From the NCBI RefSeq assembly GCF_012273515.2, contig NZ_CP050975.2:1488001-1552000 (forward strand): a DNA stretch of 64,000 nt. Direction: 5' to 3'. Made by a program: the position numbers and the translations under genes. This document shows, piece by piece, positions 8,822 to 17,459 of this stretch (position 1 is the first letter of the stretch; the number at the start of each line of letters is the position of its first letter). Source of the stretch: Streptomyces sp. RPA4-2. Lineage in GTDB: Bacteria > Actinomycetota > Actinomycetes > Streptomycetales > Streptomycetaceae. The notes under the pieces were generated by a model. The model saw only the letters and a program-made list of their open reading frames with translations. It made no database searches and was not told the origin of the DNA.

Positions 8822-9997
8822 ATGACCGTCCATCTCCACTGGTTCCTGCCGACCGGCGGTGACGGCCGCACCCTGGTGGACCGGCACGCGTACGCGTCCA
8901 ACCCCATCGGCCGCGCGCGGCAGGCCGACGGGGTCAGGGCACCCGACATCGAGTACCTGGCCCAGATCGCGAAGGCCGCGGAGCAGTTGGGCTTCGAGGC
9001 CGTGCTCACCCCCACCGGTACGTGGTGCGAGGACGCGTGGCTGACCACGGTGGCGCTGGCCCAGCACACCGAACGGCTGAAGTTCCTGGTGGCGTTCCGG
9101 CCCGGTGTCGTGTCGCCGACCCTCGCGGCGCAGATGGCCGCGACCTACCAGCGGATCACGCGGGGACGGCTGCTCCTCAATGTCGTCACCGGTGGCGACT
9201 CGGCCGAGCAGCGGCGCTTCGGCGACCATCTCGGCCACGATCAGCGGTACGCGCGTACGGACGAGTTCCTGTCCGTGGTGCGCGGCGTGTGGAGCGGGCA
9301 GCCGTACGACTTCGACGGGAGCCACTACCGGATCGAGGGTGGGCTGACGGCGCTGCCGCCCGAACCGCTGCCGGAGATCTTCTTCGGCGGTTCGTCGGCA
9401 GCCGCGGGGCCGGTCGCGGCCCGGCACGCGGACGTCTATCTCACCTGGGGCGAGCCTCCGGCCCAGGTGCGGGAGAAGATCGACTGGATTCGCTCGCTGG
9501 CCGAGCGCGAGGGGCGGACGGTCCGCTTCGGCATCCGGCTGCACTCCGTCTCGCGCGACTCGTCCGCCGCGGCCTGGTCGACCGCGAACCGGCTGCTCGA
9601 CGACCTCGACGCGGACACGATCGCGGCCGCGCAGTCCGCGCTCGGGCGCAGTGAGTCGGTGGGCCAGCGGCGCATGCTGGCGCTGCACGGCGGTTCCCGC
9701 GACGAGCTGGAGATCTCCCCGAACCTGTGGGCGGGCGTGGGTCTCGTACGCGGTGGCGCGGGCACCGCTCTCGTCGGCAGCCACGCCGAGGTCGCCGACC
9801 GGATCGAGGAGTACCACGCTCTGGGCATCGAGCACTTCGTGCTCTCCGGGTATCCGCACCTGGAGGAGGCGTACTGGTTCGGGGAAGGCGTGATCCCGGT
9901 TCTGGCCGCCCGGGGGCTGCTGCCTCAGGTCCCGGAGCCGCTGCCGCGTACGGCGGCGGGAGGTGGTGCGCCGCTGCTGGTCGCGGGCGGCCGCTGA
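8822..9997 (+). CDS. ssuD: FMNH2-dependent alkanesulfonate monooxygenase
   Basis: The 391-aa bacterial-luciferase-like enzyme cleaves the C-S bond of alkanesulfonates with FMNH2 and O2, giving sulfite and an aldehyde. The start VHLHWFLPTGGDGR, the segment LTPTGTWCEDAWL, the LLLNVVTGGD strand and the FVLSGYPHLEEAYWFGE end are characteristic of SsuD. The Cys in GTWCED matches the conserved active-site-region cysteine of the family. It starts one base after the ssuA stop. No ssuE-type FMN reductase is encoded in the window, so reduced flavin must come from elsewhere. Confidence 0.95.
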   Translation: MTVHLHWFLPTGGDGRTLVDRHAYASNPIGRARQADGVRAPDIEYLAQIAKAAEQLGFEAVLTPTGTWCEDAWLTTVALAQHTERLKFLVAFRPGVVSPTLAAQMAATYQRITRGRLLLNVVTGGDSAEQRRFGDHLGHDQRYARTDEFLSVVRGVWSGQPYDFDGSHYRIEGGLTALPPEPLPEIFFGGSSAAAGPVAARHADVYLTWGEPPAQVREKIDWIRSLAEREGRTVRFGIRLHSVSRDSSAAAWSTANRLLDDLDADTIAAAQSALGRSESVGQRRMLALHGGSRDELEISPNLWAGVGLVRGGAGTALVGSHAEVADRIEEYHALGIEHFVLSGYPHLEEAYWFGEGVIPVLAARGLLPQVPEPLPRTAAGGGAPLLVAGGR

Positions 9998-10009
9998 GGC
10001 GCTCCCGTC

Positions 10010-10033
10010 GGGTGGATCACACCTGGTCCACCC
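10010..10033 (+). terminator. Candidate terminator after ssuD
   Basis: GGGTGGA (10010-10016) pairs with TCCACCC (10027-10033) around a 10-nt loop, just after the ssuD stop. There is no T-run. It would separate the sulfonate operon from the oxidoreductase that follows. Confidence 0.35.
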
Positions 10034-10071
10034 CGGGGAAGATCTCCGGCTCCGGCCGAGTTGGTAGAAGC

Positions 10072-11160
10072 GTGAACAACACTGGGGCGCAGGCGCGCGC
10101 GGTCGATGTCGTGGTGGTGGGTGCCGGTCAGGCTGGACTGTCCAGCGCCTACCACTTGCGGCGCACCGGTTTCGAGCCGGAGCGCGACTTCGTGGTGCTG
10201 GACCACGCGCCGCGGCCCGGCGGCGCGTGGCAGTTCCGCTGGCCGTCGCTGACCTACGGCAAGGTGCACGGAATGCACTCGCTGCCCGGCCTCGAGCTGG
10301 AGGGCGCGGACCCGGCGCGACCGTCCTCGGAGGTCATCGCCGAGTACTTCGACACTTATGAGCGCACGTTCGATCTGCGGGTGCGGCGGCCCGTCGAGGT
10401 GACGGCGGTCCGGGACGGCACCGAGGGACGACTGCTCGTCGAGACCTCCGACGGCACGTGGTCGGCGCGGGCGCTGATCAACGCGACGGGCACCTGGGAC
10501 CGGCCGTTCTGGCCGCGCTGTCCGGGACAGGAGACCTTCCGCGGACGGCAGTTGCACACGGCGCAGTACCCCGGGCCCGAGGAGTTCGCCGGGCACCGTG
10601 TGGTCGTCGTGGGCGGTGGCGCGTCCGGCACCCAGCATCTGATGGAGATCGCTCCGTACGCGGCCGCGACCACCTGGGTGACACGGAAGCCGCCGGTCTT
10701 CCGCGAGGGGCCGTTCACCGAGGACTTCGGCCGGGCGGCCGTCGCGCTCGTCGAGGAACGGGTACGGCAGGGGCTGCCGCCCAAGAGCGTCGTCTCGGTG
10801 ACGGGGCTGCCGTTGAACGACGCGATCCGCCAGGCCCTCGCCGACGGCGTGCTGGACCGGCAGCCGATGTTCGATCGCATCGTCCCGGACGGCGTGGAGT
10901 GGGCCGACGGACACCGCGTGGCCGCCGACGTCATCCTGTGGGCGACCGGCTTCCGCGCCGCCATCGACCATCTGGCGCCTCTGCGGCTGCGCGAGCCGGG
11001 CGGCGGCATCCGCGTCGAGGGCACCCGTGCCGCGGCCGATCCGCGGATCCATCTGGTCGGCTACGGGCCGTCGGCCAGCACCATCGGCGCCAACCGGGCC
11101 GGACGCGCGGCGGTACGGGACATCAGGCGGCTGCTGGCCGGAGTGCCGGCCGGCGCCTGA
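10072..11160 (+). CDS. FAD-dependent NAD(P)-binding oxidoreductase (flavin monooxygenase-like)
   Basis: The 362-aa protein has two dinucleotide-binding motifs: VVVVGAGQAGLSSAYHL for FAD near the N-terminus and VVVVGGGASGTQHL about 180 residues in for NAD(P)H. The late motif VILWATGFRAAIDHL is typical of CzcO/flavin-containing monooxygenase relatives. The start is a GTG at 10072, directly before the FAD motif; the ribosome-binding site is weak. It has the same orientation as ssuD but is 74 bp away behind a possible hairpin. A role in sulfonate metabolism is possible but unsupported. The substrate is unknown. Confidence 0.8.
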   Translation: MNNTGAQARAVDVVVVGAGQAGLSSAYHLRRTGFEPERDFVVLDHAPRPGGAWQFRWPSLTYGKVHGMHSLPGLELEGADPARPSSEVIAEYFDTYERTFDLRVRRPVEVTAVRDGTEGRLLVETSDGTWSARALINATGTWDRPFWPRCPGQETFRGRQLHTAQYPGPEEFAGHRVVVVGGGASGTQHLMEIAPYAAATTWVTRKPPVFREGPFTEDFGRAAVALVEERVRQGLPPKSVVSVTGLPLNDAIRQALADGVLDRQPMFDRIVPDGVEWADGHRVAADVILWATGFRAAIDHLAPLRLREPGGGIRVEGTRAAADPRIHLVGYGPSASTIGANRAGRAAVRDIRRLLAGVPAGA

Positions 11161-11179
11161 CGCCCCGGACGGCCGCCGT

Positions 11180-12031
11180 TCAGCTGGACGACGACGGGGC
11201 CGAGGCCCCGCTCGCCCGGTTGTTCCGGTTGAACTCGGCGACGTTCCTCTGATGCTCCTCGAAACTGGCCGTGAAGCGGGTGTCACCCGGCTTGACGGTG
11301 ACGAAGTACAGCCAGTCGCCCGGGGTCGGATTGATCGCGGCGCGCATCGCGTCCTCGCCGGGGTTGGCGATCGGTGTGGGCGGCAGACCCATGCGCTCGT
11401 AGGAGTTGTAGGGGCTCTTGAGCTTCGTGTCGCTCGCGGTCGTGTTCAGCGTGGACCGGTTCAACGCGTAGTTGAGCGTGGAGTCCATCTGCAGCGGCAT
11501 GCCCTGCTGAAGCCGGTTGAAGATCACCCGGGCCACCTTGGCCATGTCGGCCTTGGTGGCGGCCTCCGCCTGGACGATGCTCGCGGTGGTGACCACCTGA
11601 TAGACGTCCATCGCGTTGCGCTGGGCTCCCGCGGTGATCGGGTTCCCGTGGAATCTCTTGTCGGCCGTGTCGACCATGAAGCGCAGCAGCGACTCCGGCG
11701 TCGCCTTCTCGTCGACCGGGTACGTCGCCGGGTACAGGTACCCCTCGGGGTTGCCCGCCGCGTCGTCGGGCAGTTTCAGATGAGCTTTGGCCAGGGACTT
11801 CTTGGTGGCACCCGCGGGCAGGGCGAGCGCTTTGTCGACGGCCCGGTAGACCTGGCCCGCACGCCAGCCCTCCGGGATCACGAGGGAGGCGCGGGGCGCC
11901 TCCTCGCCTCCGACGATCAGCAGCGGCACCGCCACGGCGGTGACCGCCACGACGGCTCCGGTCGCGACGAGGGCGACCCGGCCCCGGCGCGTCAGTCGAA
12001 TCGTGCTCCGTCGCGGAGTGTTCATCTGCAT
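11180..12031 (-). CDS. MltG/YceG-like endolytic transglycosylase, short paralogue
   Basis: The 283-aa protein has a short basic tail, one membrane segment (VALVATGAVVAVTAVAVPLL) and a YceG domain. The domain shows IPEGW, then VVTTASIVQAEAA around the catalytic acidic residue, then VARVIFNRLQQGMPLQMDST and GLPPTPIANPG. MltG cuts nascent peptidoglycan strands at the membrane. Streptomyces normally also has a much larger MltG in the aroE region; this compact copy is a paralogue. Two starts are possible (12031 or 12025), neither with a strong ribosome-binding site. It follows the ABC exporter on the same strand by 43 bp and may share its transcript. Confidence 0.85.
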   Translation of the reverse strand: MQMNTPRRSTIRLTRRGRVALVATGAVVAVTAVAVPLLIVGGEEAPRASLVIPEGWRAGQVYRAVDKALALPAGATKKSLAKAHLKLPDDAAGNPEGYLYPATYPVDEKATPESLLRFMVDTADKRFHGNPITAGAQRNAMDVYQVVTTASIVQAEAATKADMAKVARVIFNRLQQGMPLQMDSTLNYALNRSTLNTTASDTKLKSPYNSYERMGLPPTPIANPGEDAMRAAINPTPGDWLYFVTVKPGDTRFTASFEEHQRNVAEFNRNNRASGASAPSSSS

Positions 12032-12074
12032 GCGGGCACGGTAACCCGCTAATCGCCACAAACCCGGCATATCG

Positions 12075-13874
12075 TCATCTTGTCGGCTCCAGTTGGGCGT
12101 CCCGGCGGACCAGGCCCGCATAGCGCCCGTCCCGCTCCAACAGCTCCTCGTGGGTGCCGCGTTCGACCGCTCGGCCGGAATCCAGGACCACGATCTGGTC
12201 CGCGCCCCGGATGGTGGACAGCCGGTGCGCGATGGTGAGCGTGGTCCGGTTGGCCGACAGCGCGTCGATCGCCTTCTGGACGGCGTGCTCCGTGCGGGTG
12301 TCCAGAGCGCTGGTCGCCTCGTCGAGGATGAGCACCGGCGGGTCGCGCAGGATGGTGCGCGCGATGGCCAGGCGCTGCTTCTCCCCGCCGGAGAAGCGGT
12401 GGCCGCGCTCGCCCACGACCGTGTCGTACCCGTCGGGCAACGACGCGATGTGGTCGTGGATCTGGGCCGCCCGCGCCGCCGCCCACAACTCCTCGTCGGT
12501 GGCGTCCGGCCTGGCGAAGCGCAGGTTGTCCGCGACCGAGGCGTGGAAGAGGTACGTCTCCTGGGAGACGACACCGATTCCCCGCGCGAGCGTGTCGAAG
12601 TCCAGGTCGCGCACGTCGATCCCGTCGAGCGTGACACGGCCGCCCGTGACGTCGTACAGCCTTGGCACCAGATAGCTGAGCGTGGACTTGCCGGAACCGG
12701 TCGGGCCGACGACGGCGAGGCTGCCGCCGGCGGGCACGGTGATGTCGATGCCGTCGAGGATCGGATTGCTCTTGTCGTCGTAGCGGAACTCGACGTCCTC
12801 GAAGCGGATCTCGCCCTTGACCTGGTCGAGGTGGACCGGCCGCTCCGGCTCGGTGATGTCGATGGGCAGGTCCAGGTACTCGAAGATGCGCTGGAAGAGC
12901 GCGAGCGAGGTCTGGATCTGGACACCGGTGGACAGCAGGCTCACCGCCGGGCGGAACAGGCCCTGTTGGAGCGAGACGAAGGCGACGAGCGTACCCAGCG
13001 AGACGGACGGACCGCCGAACTGGATGGCCATGCCCGCCGCCCAGTAGATGACGGCGGGCATGGCGGCCATCACGATGCCGATGACGGACATCCGCCAGCG
13101 CCCCGCCATGTTCGACTTCACCTCGAGGTCGACCAGGCTGTCCGACTCGGCCTCGAAGGCCTTGGTGAGCGAATCACCGCGGCCCATCGTGCGGCCGAGC
13201 AGGATGCCGCTGACGGAGAGCGACTCGGTGACGGTGGCGGCCATCGCGGCCATCTGCTTCTGCCGCTCGGTGGCGATCTTCTTGCGTTCGTTGCCCACCC
13301 GGCGGCTGATCCACACGAAGACCGGCAGCAGGAGCAGCGAGACGACGGTGAGCCGCCAGTCGAGGGCGATCATCGCGACGATCGTGGCGACGACGCTCGT
13401 GAGGTTCGAGACCAGCGAGGTGGCGGTGGAGGTCACCGTCGCCTGCATGCCGCCGATGTCGTTGGCGATGCGGGACTGGACCTCTCCCGTGCGGGTGCGG
13501 GTGAAGAAGGCGAGCGACATGCGCTGCAGCCGGCCGTAGACGGCGGTGCGCAGGTCGTGCATGACGCGCTGGCCGACCGTCGTGGAGATCAGGGTCTGCA
13601 GGACGCCGAAGATGCTGGTGACGACCGCGCTGAGGATCATGCCGAGCGCGAGCAGGCTCAGCAGACCCGTACGACCCTGAGGAATGGCGACGTCCAGGAT
13701 CTCCTTCAGCAGGAAGGGTGTCGCGACCGTGACGAGGGACGAGGCGCCGACCAGCACACCGACGATCGCGAGGCGGCCGCGGTAGGGCCGGAAGAGCTTC
13801 AGGATGCGGCGCACCTGCCGCGGCTGTTCGCTCTCGGCGGGGGACGGGGTCCAGGTGGATCGCTCGGGGCGCAT
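12075..13874 (-). CDS. ABC exporter, fused membrane and ATPase domains (multidrug type)
   Basis: The 599-aa half-transporter has a six-helix membrane domain (about residues 35-330) and an ATPase domain with Walker A VVGPTGSGKST, a Q-loop (VSQETYLFHASV), signature FSGGEKQRLAIAR, Walker B VLILDEATSALD and switch histidine LTIAHRLSTI. All ATP-site motifs are intact, so it can work as a homodimer, unlike the exporter pair at 17.5 kb. Substrates of this class are lipids, drugs or peptides. It is divergent from a MarR gene with a palindromic site between them. The ATG follows a GGAGGG-like ribosome-binding site. Confidence 0.9.
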   Translation of the reverse strand: MRPERSTWTPSPAESEQPRQVRRILKLFRPYRGRLAIVGVLVGASSLVTVATPFLLKEILDVAIPQGRTGLLSLLALGMILSAVVTSIFGVLQTLISTTVGQRVMHDLRTAVYGRLQRMSLAFFTRTRTGEVQSRIANDIGGMQATVTSTATSLVSNLTSVVATIVAMIALDWRLTVVSLLLLPVFVWISRRVGNERKKIATERQKQMAAMAATVTESLSVSGILLGRTMGRGDSLTKAFEAESDSLVDLEVKSNMAGRWRMSVIGIVMAAMPAVIYWAAGMAIQFGGPSVSLGTLVAFVSLQQGLFRPAVSLLSTGVQIQTSLALFQRIFEYLDLPIDITEPERPVHLDQVKGEIRFEDVEFRYDDKSNPILDGIDITVPAGGSLAVVGPTGSGKSTLSYLVPRLYDVTGGRVTLDGIDVRDLDFDTLARGIGVVSQETYLFHASVADNLRFARPDATDEELWAAARAAQIHDHIASLPDGYDTVVGERGHRFSGGEKQRLAIARTILRDPPVLILDEATSALDTRTEHAVQKAIDALSANRTTLTIAHRLSTIRGADQIVVLDSGRAVERGTHEELLERDGRYAGLVRRDAQLEPTR

Positions 13875-13931
13875 GGGCTCCTACGGAGGGTGAGGGAATG
13901 GTTACGGAGACGGAGACACGATGACTCACGG

Positions 13932-13964
13932 AGCTTAGCTCATTGTTACCTATACTCACAATGA
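13932..13964. promoter_or_regulatory. Candidate MarR operator and overlapping exporter promoter
   Basis: TCATTGT (13940-13946) and ACAATGA (13958-13964) form a perfect inverted repeat with an 11-nt spacer, in the AT-rich core of the 114-bp region between the exporter and marR. On the minus strand TTGTGA (13961-13956) and TAAGCT (13937-13932) are 18 nt apart and could be the exporter promoter, overlapping the repeat. On the plus strand a TATTGT box lies just before the marR ATG. This layout fits repression of both genes by the MarR protein. Confidence 0.55.
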
Positions 13965-13988
13965 ACCGCATCCTGTTATTGTTCCCGT

Positions 13989-14444
13989 ATGACCACCCCC
14001 GATGCCGACGGCCTCCTCGCCGAGCAGTTGCTGCGGCTGACCCGCCGCGTGCACCGCATCCAGAAGCGGCATCTGGAGCAGCGCGGGCTGGGCATCACTC
14101 CGGCCCAGTCCCGGCTGTTGCGCACACTCGCGCACTACGGCTCACCGCCGCGCATGGCCGATCTCGCCGAGCGGCTGGAGGTGGTCCCGCGGGCGGTGAC
14201 CACACTGGTCGACGGCCTGGAGGCGAGCGGAAAGGTGCGCCGGGTCCCCGATCCCAGCAATCGGCGGGTGATCCGGATCGAGGTCACGGACCAGGGGCGC
14301 GCGGCACTGCAGGAGCTGCGGGGCGCGCGCCGGTCGGCCGCGGAGGAGATCCTCGCTCCGCTCTCGGACGAGCAACGCGAGGTGCTGGGCGGGCTGCTGG
14401 ACACCCTCGTGGACGGGATGCCCCGGCTGGAAAAGCGCTGCTGA
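13989..14444 (+). CDS. MarR-family transcriptional regulator
   Basis: The 151-aa protein has the MarR winged-helix core. Helices around RGLGITPAQSRLLRTLAHYG are followed by recognition helix PPRMADLAERLEVVPRAVTTLVDGLEASG and wing VRRVPDPSNRRVIRIEVTDQG. It starts at ATG 13989 with almost no 5' leader, probably a leaderless transcript. It is divergent from the multidrug-type ABC exporter and shares an inverted repeat with it, so it is most likely a ligand-released repressor of that exporter. That link is inferred from position. Confidence 0.9.
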   Translation: MTTPDADGLLAEQLLRLTRRVHRIQKRHLEQRGLGITPAQSRLLRTLAHYGSPPRMADLAERLEVVPRAVTTLVDGLEASGKVRRVPDPSNRRVIRIEVTDQGRAALQELRGARRSAAEEILAPLSDEQREVLGGLLDTLVDGMPRLEKRC

Positions 14445-14604
14445 GGGGCAGCTGACGGGGCTCGGCACACACGACGGGCCCCGCGCACCGGCGCCGCGAT
14501 GCCGGAGCAGGTGCGCGCCATCCCCTCGGACTCCTTCGCCGAACTCCTCGAGCCCTCCCTTCGGCCTCGACGGTTCCGGGAGACTTCAGCGGCCCCGAGC
14601 GACT

Positions 14605-16303
14605 TCAGCAGTATCGGTGATCCACCGTCAGCGCTCCTTGCTCAGTGACGAGAACGCGGTCATGGCAACCGTCGGATCCACGCAGGGCGTAGCGCTCGCT
14701 CGTCCTGCCGACCGCGTGCCGTTGATCGCGCGGCGCGTCGGCCGTGTACGTCGCGTCGCCGTCATAGGTGTCGTCGAGCCGTGACCACGCGGTCCGCCGC
14801 CCGCCGCGCAGTTCATCCACCGCCGCCCGGTCACCGAGCCGCATCACGGTCCGCAGCCGGCCGTCCGGGCCGAGCGTCGTCGCGCCGTCCATCGTGTACG
14901 TCCGGTGGGTGCGCGTCGTCCTCGCCGTCCCGCGCCCGTCGACGGTGACCGTCTGGTCGTCGCTCCAGGTGGCCCTCAGTCCGTCGGTGTCCTCCCCGTC
15001 GGTCCATTGGTGCACGGAGGTGTTCGCGAGCACGCGACGGACGGTGGTCGTCACCCGGCCGTGCGAGGTGTCGACGTAGCCGGAGACCGTCAACCGGTGG
15101 CCACCCACCGTGTCGAGGCGCTCCGGCGAACCGGGCGTGTACGAGGAGGTGTTGGCGAGGCCGTCCGCCGTGGCCTCGGTGAGCGCGCCGCTCACGTGGG
15201 CGCGCCGCGTGTCCTGCCAGACGAGGACGTTGACGGGGGCGCTCCAGCCGCTCTGCCCCTCCGGCACCCCCACGGCGGACACGTCGACGCGGTGCGGACG
15301 GCCGTCGTCGAGAAGCCCGGCGAAGGGCGAGAGGTCGTACTCGATGGGCTTGACGTCGAAGGCGCGCGGTCCCGGGATCACGTACCAGAGGAAGGGGTTG
15401 GACCAGCCGCCGGTCCACACGTTCGGGAACGGCTCGGCGATGCCGGCGAGCCGGCCGTCGACCTTGATCTGCACCTCACGGTACGGACCGCCCGGCGCCT
15501 TGCAGGAGTACGGGGCCGAGTCGGGCACCGTCAGGTACCAGAACTCCTCGCAGCCGCCGCCGGATCCGGTCGCGTAGACCTCGGCGACGATGCGCTCGCT
15601 GTTGCGCGGGGTGGTGAGCGTGCCGTTCTGGAGGGTGAGGACACGGCTGGGGGTGTCGGGGGTCGCGGCCGGCCGCGTGGCCCTCCCCTCCGCGTAGAAG
15701 GTCAGCGTGACCTTCACGTCGAGGACGCCGGTGTACGTGTCGTCGACGACGTTCCCGATGAGCATCTCGACGTCGCCACCGCGCCGGAACGTGTCGCTGT
15801 AACGCGTCACGTCCTTCTCGACGGACCACTCGATGCCGTCGGGCGAGGGCTCGGGAGTGGACGTGCGGAAGATCTCCACGCCACCGACGTGCAGGTAGCC
15901 CAGTCGGTCGTACTGGCGGCCCTTGACCTTCCCGTCGAGCCGCAGGACGACCTTGCTCCAGCGGTCGCCGCAGCCGCCGGGCGGTGCGTACGTCCCCCGG
16001 TACGGCGTGAAGTCCCTGAACTGAGCCTCGGCGAGAGTCACTTCGCAGGACTTGGCGTGGGGCCTGGATGTCGCCGGGGCGGCGGTCAGGGGATCGTGCC
16101 AGTCGGTGCCGAACTCCGCGGGGGCCGCGACGGGCGCGTGGGGAGGGGTGACGGGACTGTCGGGGGGGTGTGACGGGGGCTGCCACGGGGGCGTGGAGCG
16201 CGGCGCCCGGTAAGGAGGCCGCGGAGACCGGGCCCGTCGCGAGGCAGGTGCTCGCCGCGAGGAACACTCCGGCGAGCATGGACATGACGATCCGTCTTCT
16301 CAT
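14605..16303 (-). pseudogene. Secreted PNGase A-like (peptide N-glycanase A) protein, frameshifted; contains a TTA codon
   Basis: The main frame (14605-16041, 478 aa) resembles the peptide-N4-asparagine amidase A family, beta-sandwich enzymes that release N-glycans. It has RDFTPYRGTYAPPGGCGDRW, DRLGYLHVGGVEIFR, a FLWYVIPGPRAFD region and a Cys-rich mature part. Its natural start lies upstream in another frame: ATG 16303 opens a signal peptide (MRRRIVMSMLAGVFLAASTC, cleavage near VSA-A). The two frames meet at a run of seven G at 16162-16168; with six they would join smoothly as an uninterrupted protein. The signal-peptide frame also contains the rare codon TTA (16213-16211), suggesting bldA control. 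It is either a genuine frameshift or a sequencing error. The PNGase A assignment is from recognition of motifs, not a search. Confidence 0.65.
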
Positions 16304-16389
16304 GTGCGGTGTTCTACGGGGAGTCGGGACACCCCGCAATGGGCCCTCGGGGCCGCCAGGCCGCGGCGCGCCCAGGGCGGCCGGGGTGA

Positions 16390-17145
16390 CTACGCCGCCA
16401 GATCCGTCCTGTCCCCCATCACCACGACGGGGTGCCGGCGCGGGTCGAGCGTGCGCAGCAGATGCTCCATGGCCGGCTTGGGCAGGCTCACGCAGGCCGA
16501 CGTACCGCTGCCGTGGTCCAGGTGCAGCCAGATGCCGCCGCCCTTCGACTGGCCCTGCGGGCGGCTCGGGTCGTCGGGCGGGGTACCTGGGCGGCGGTTG
16601 AAGTTGATGGCGATGACATAGTCGAAGTCGTGCCAGTAGGACTTGGCCCAGCCGCGGGGGGCCTGGTAGGCCTGCGACCGGTCGTACGGGAGAAGCGCGC
16701 CCGGGTCGTGGAGCACTCCGCCGGCGTCGGTGAGTGTGAACACGCCGACGGGACTGCGCTTGTCGTCCTCGTGGTGGTCGGTGGTCCAGCCCTTCACCCC
16801 GTTGTGCGCCTTCCCCACGCGCTGTGTGTCCCAGGTGGATCCGGACTTCGTGTAGAGAACGACCGTCGAGTCGGCCGAGTTCCTGCCCGCGCCGTAGACG
16901 GCCACGACCTGACGGGAGTTGGACGGGATGTGCGACCGCAGCCCGTGGCCGACCCCCGGGATCCGTGTACCGTCGACGCCGCCCGCGGGAGCCCCTTCGG
17001 TCTTCCCGCCCGGCCCGCCCGGCCCCTTCGCCGAACCGCTTCCTCCGCCCGGACCACCGCATCCCGAAAGGGTCATCGCGAGGACTCCGCACGCGGCCAC
17101 GGCGAGCCCCGTCCGCATCGCACCGTTTTTTCGCATGCGGTCCAT
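16390..17145 (-). CDS. L,D-transpeptidase-family lipoprotein (YkuD-like catalytic domain)
   Basis: The 251-aa protein begins with a lipoprotein signal ending in LSGC (Cys29), then a Gly/Pro/Ser-rich linker of about 30 residues. The catalytic domain carries the motif HLDHGSGTSACVSLP, the His-then-Cys pattern of L,D-transpeptidases that make 3-3 peptidoglycan cross-links or attach proteins. The preceding KRSPVGVFTLTDAGG matches the TPxGxF motif of the family. Several Met starts are close together; I kept the first. It is divergent from the exporter genes at 17.46 kb and upstream of the PNGase A-like gene on the same strand. Confidence 0.85.
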   Translation of the reverse strand: MDRMRKNGAMRTGLAVAACGVLAMTLSGCGGPGGGSGSAKGPGGPGGKTEGAPAGGVDGTRIPGVGHGLRSHIPSNSRQVVAVYGAGRNSADSTVVLYTKSGSTWDTQRVGKAHNGVKGWTTDHHEDDKRSPVGVFTLTDAGGVLHDPGALLPYDRSQAYQAPRGWAKSYWHDFDYVIAINFNRRPGTPPDDPSRPQGQSKGGGIWLHLDHGSGTSACVSLPKPAMEHLLRTLDPRRHPVVVMGDRTDLAA

Positions 17146-17459
17146 CGTCGCACCACTTATCGGACGAACAGCCCCTTACCCCCGCCCCTTTGGACACATG
17201 GTGTCCTCCTGGGCCCGCGTCCGGCGGCCCGGAACGCGGGCGCGACCGGGGACGTCATCCCGCCCGGGGAAGGTCGCGGCGGGCATCCGCCGGAGGGGCC
17301 GAAACCTTGTCCCAAGGGAAAAAACCGCTTGCTTCGGACTGCGTCCTGCCGCGAACCTTTCACGGTTTGCTGCCGGCCTCCGCGACCGGCTTGGTCGCCG
17401 AAACGTTACGGCTTCCCCTCACCCCTGAACCCACCCCTTACACGAGCCACTGGGACGCC
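17146..17459. other. Intergenic region between L,D-transpeptidase and exporter pair
   Basis: This stretch of 314 bp has no convincing gene. It contains small stems, CCTTG/CAAGG (around 17313-17325) followed by GGGAAAAAACC, and GCCGG/CCGGC near 17370-17390. No clear -35/-10 pair or known riboswitch was recognised. It must hold the promoters of both divergent units. Confidence 0.4.

Noticed and set aside
17146..17459. Possible riboswitch before the exporter pair
   Set aside because: The A-rich stretch after a small stem looked suggestive, but I could not match the consensus of c-di-AMP or any other riboswitch class.
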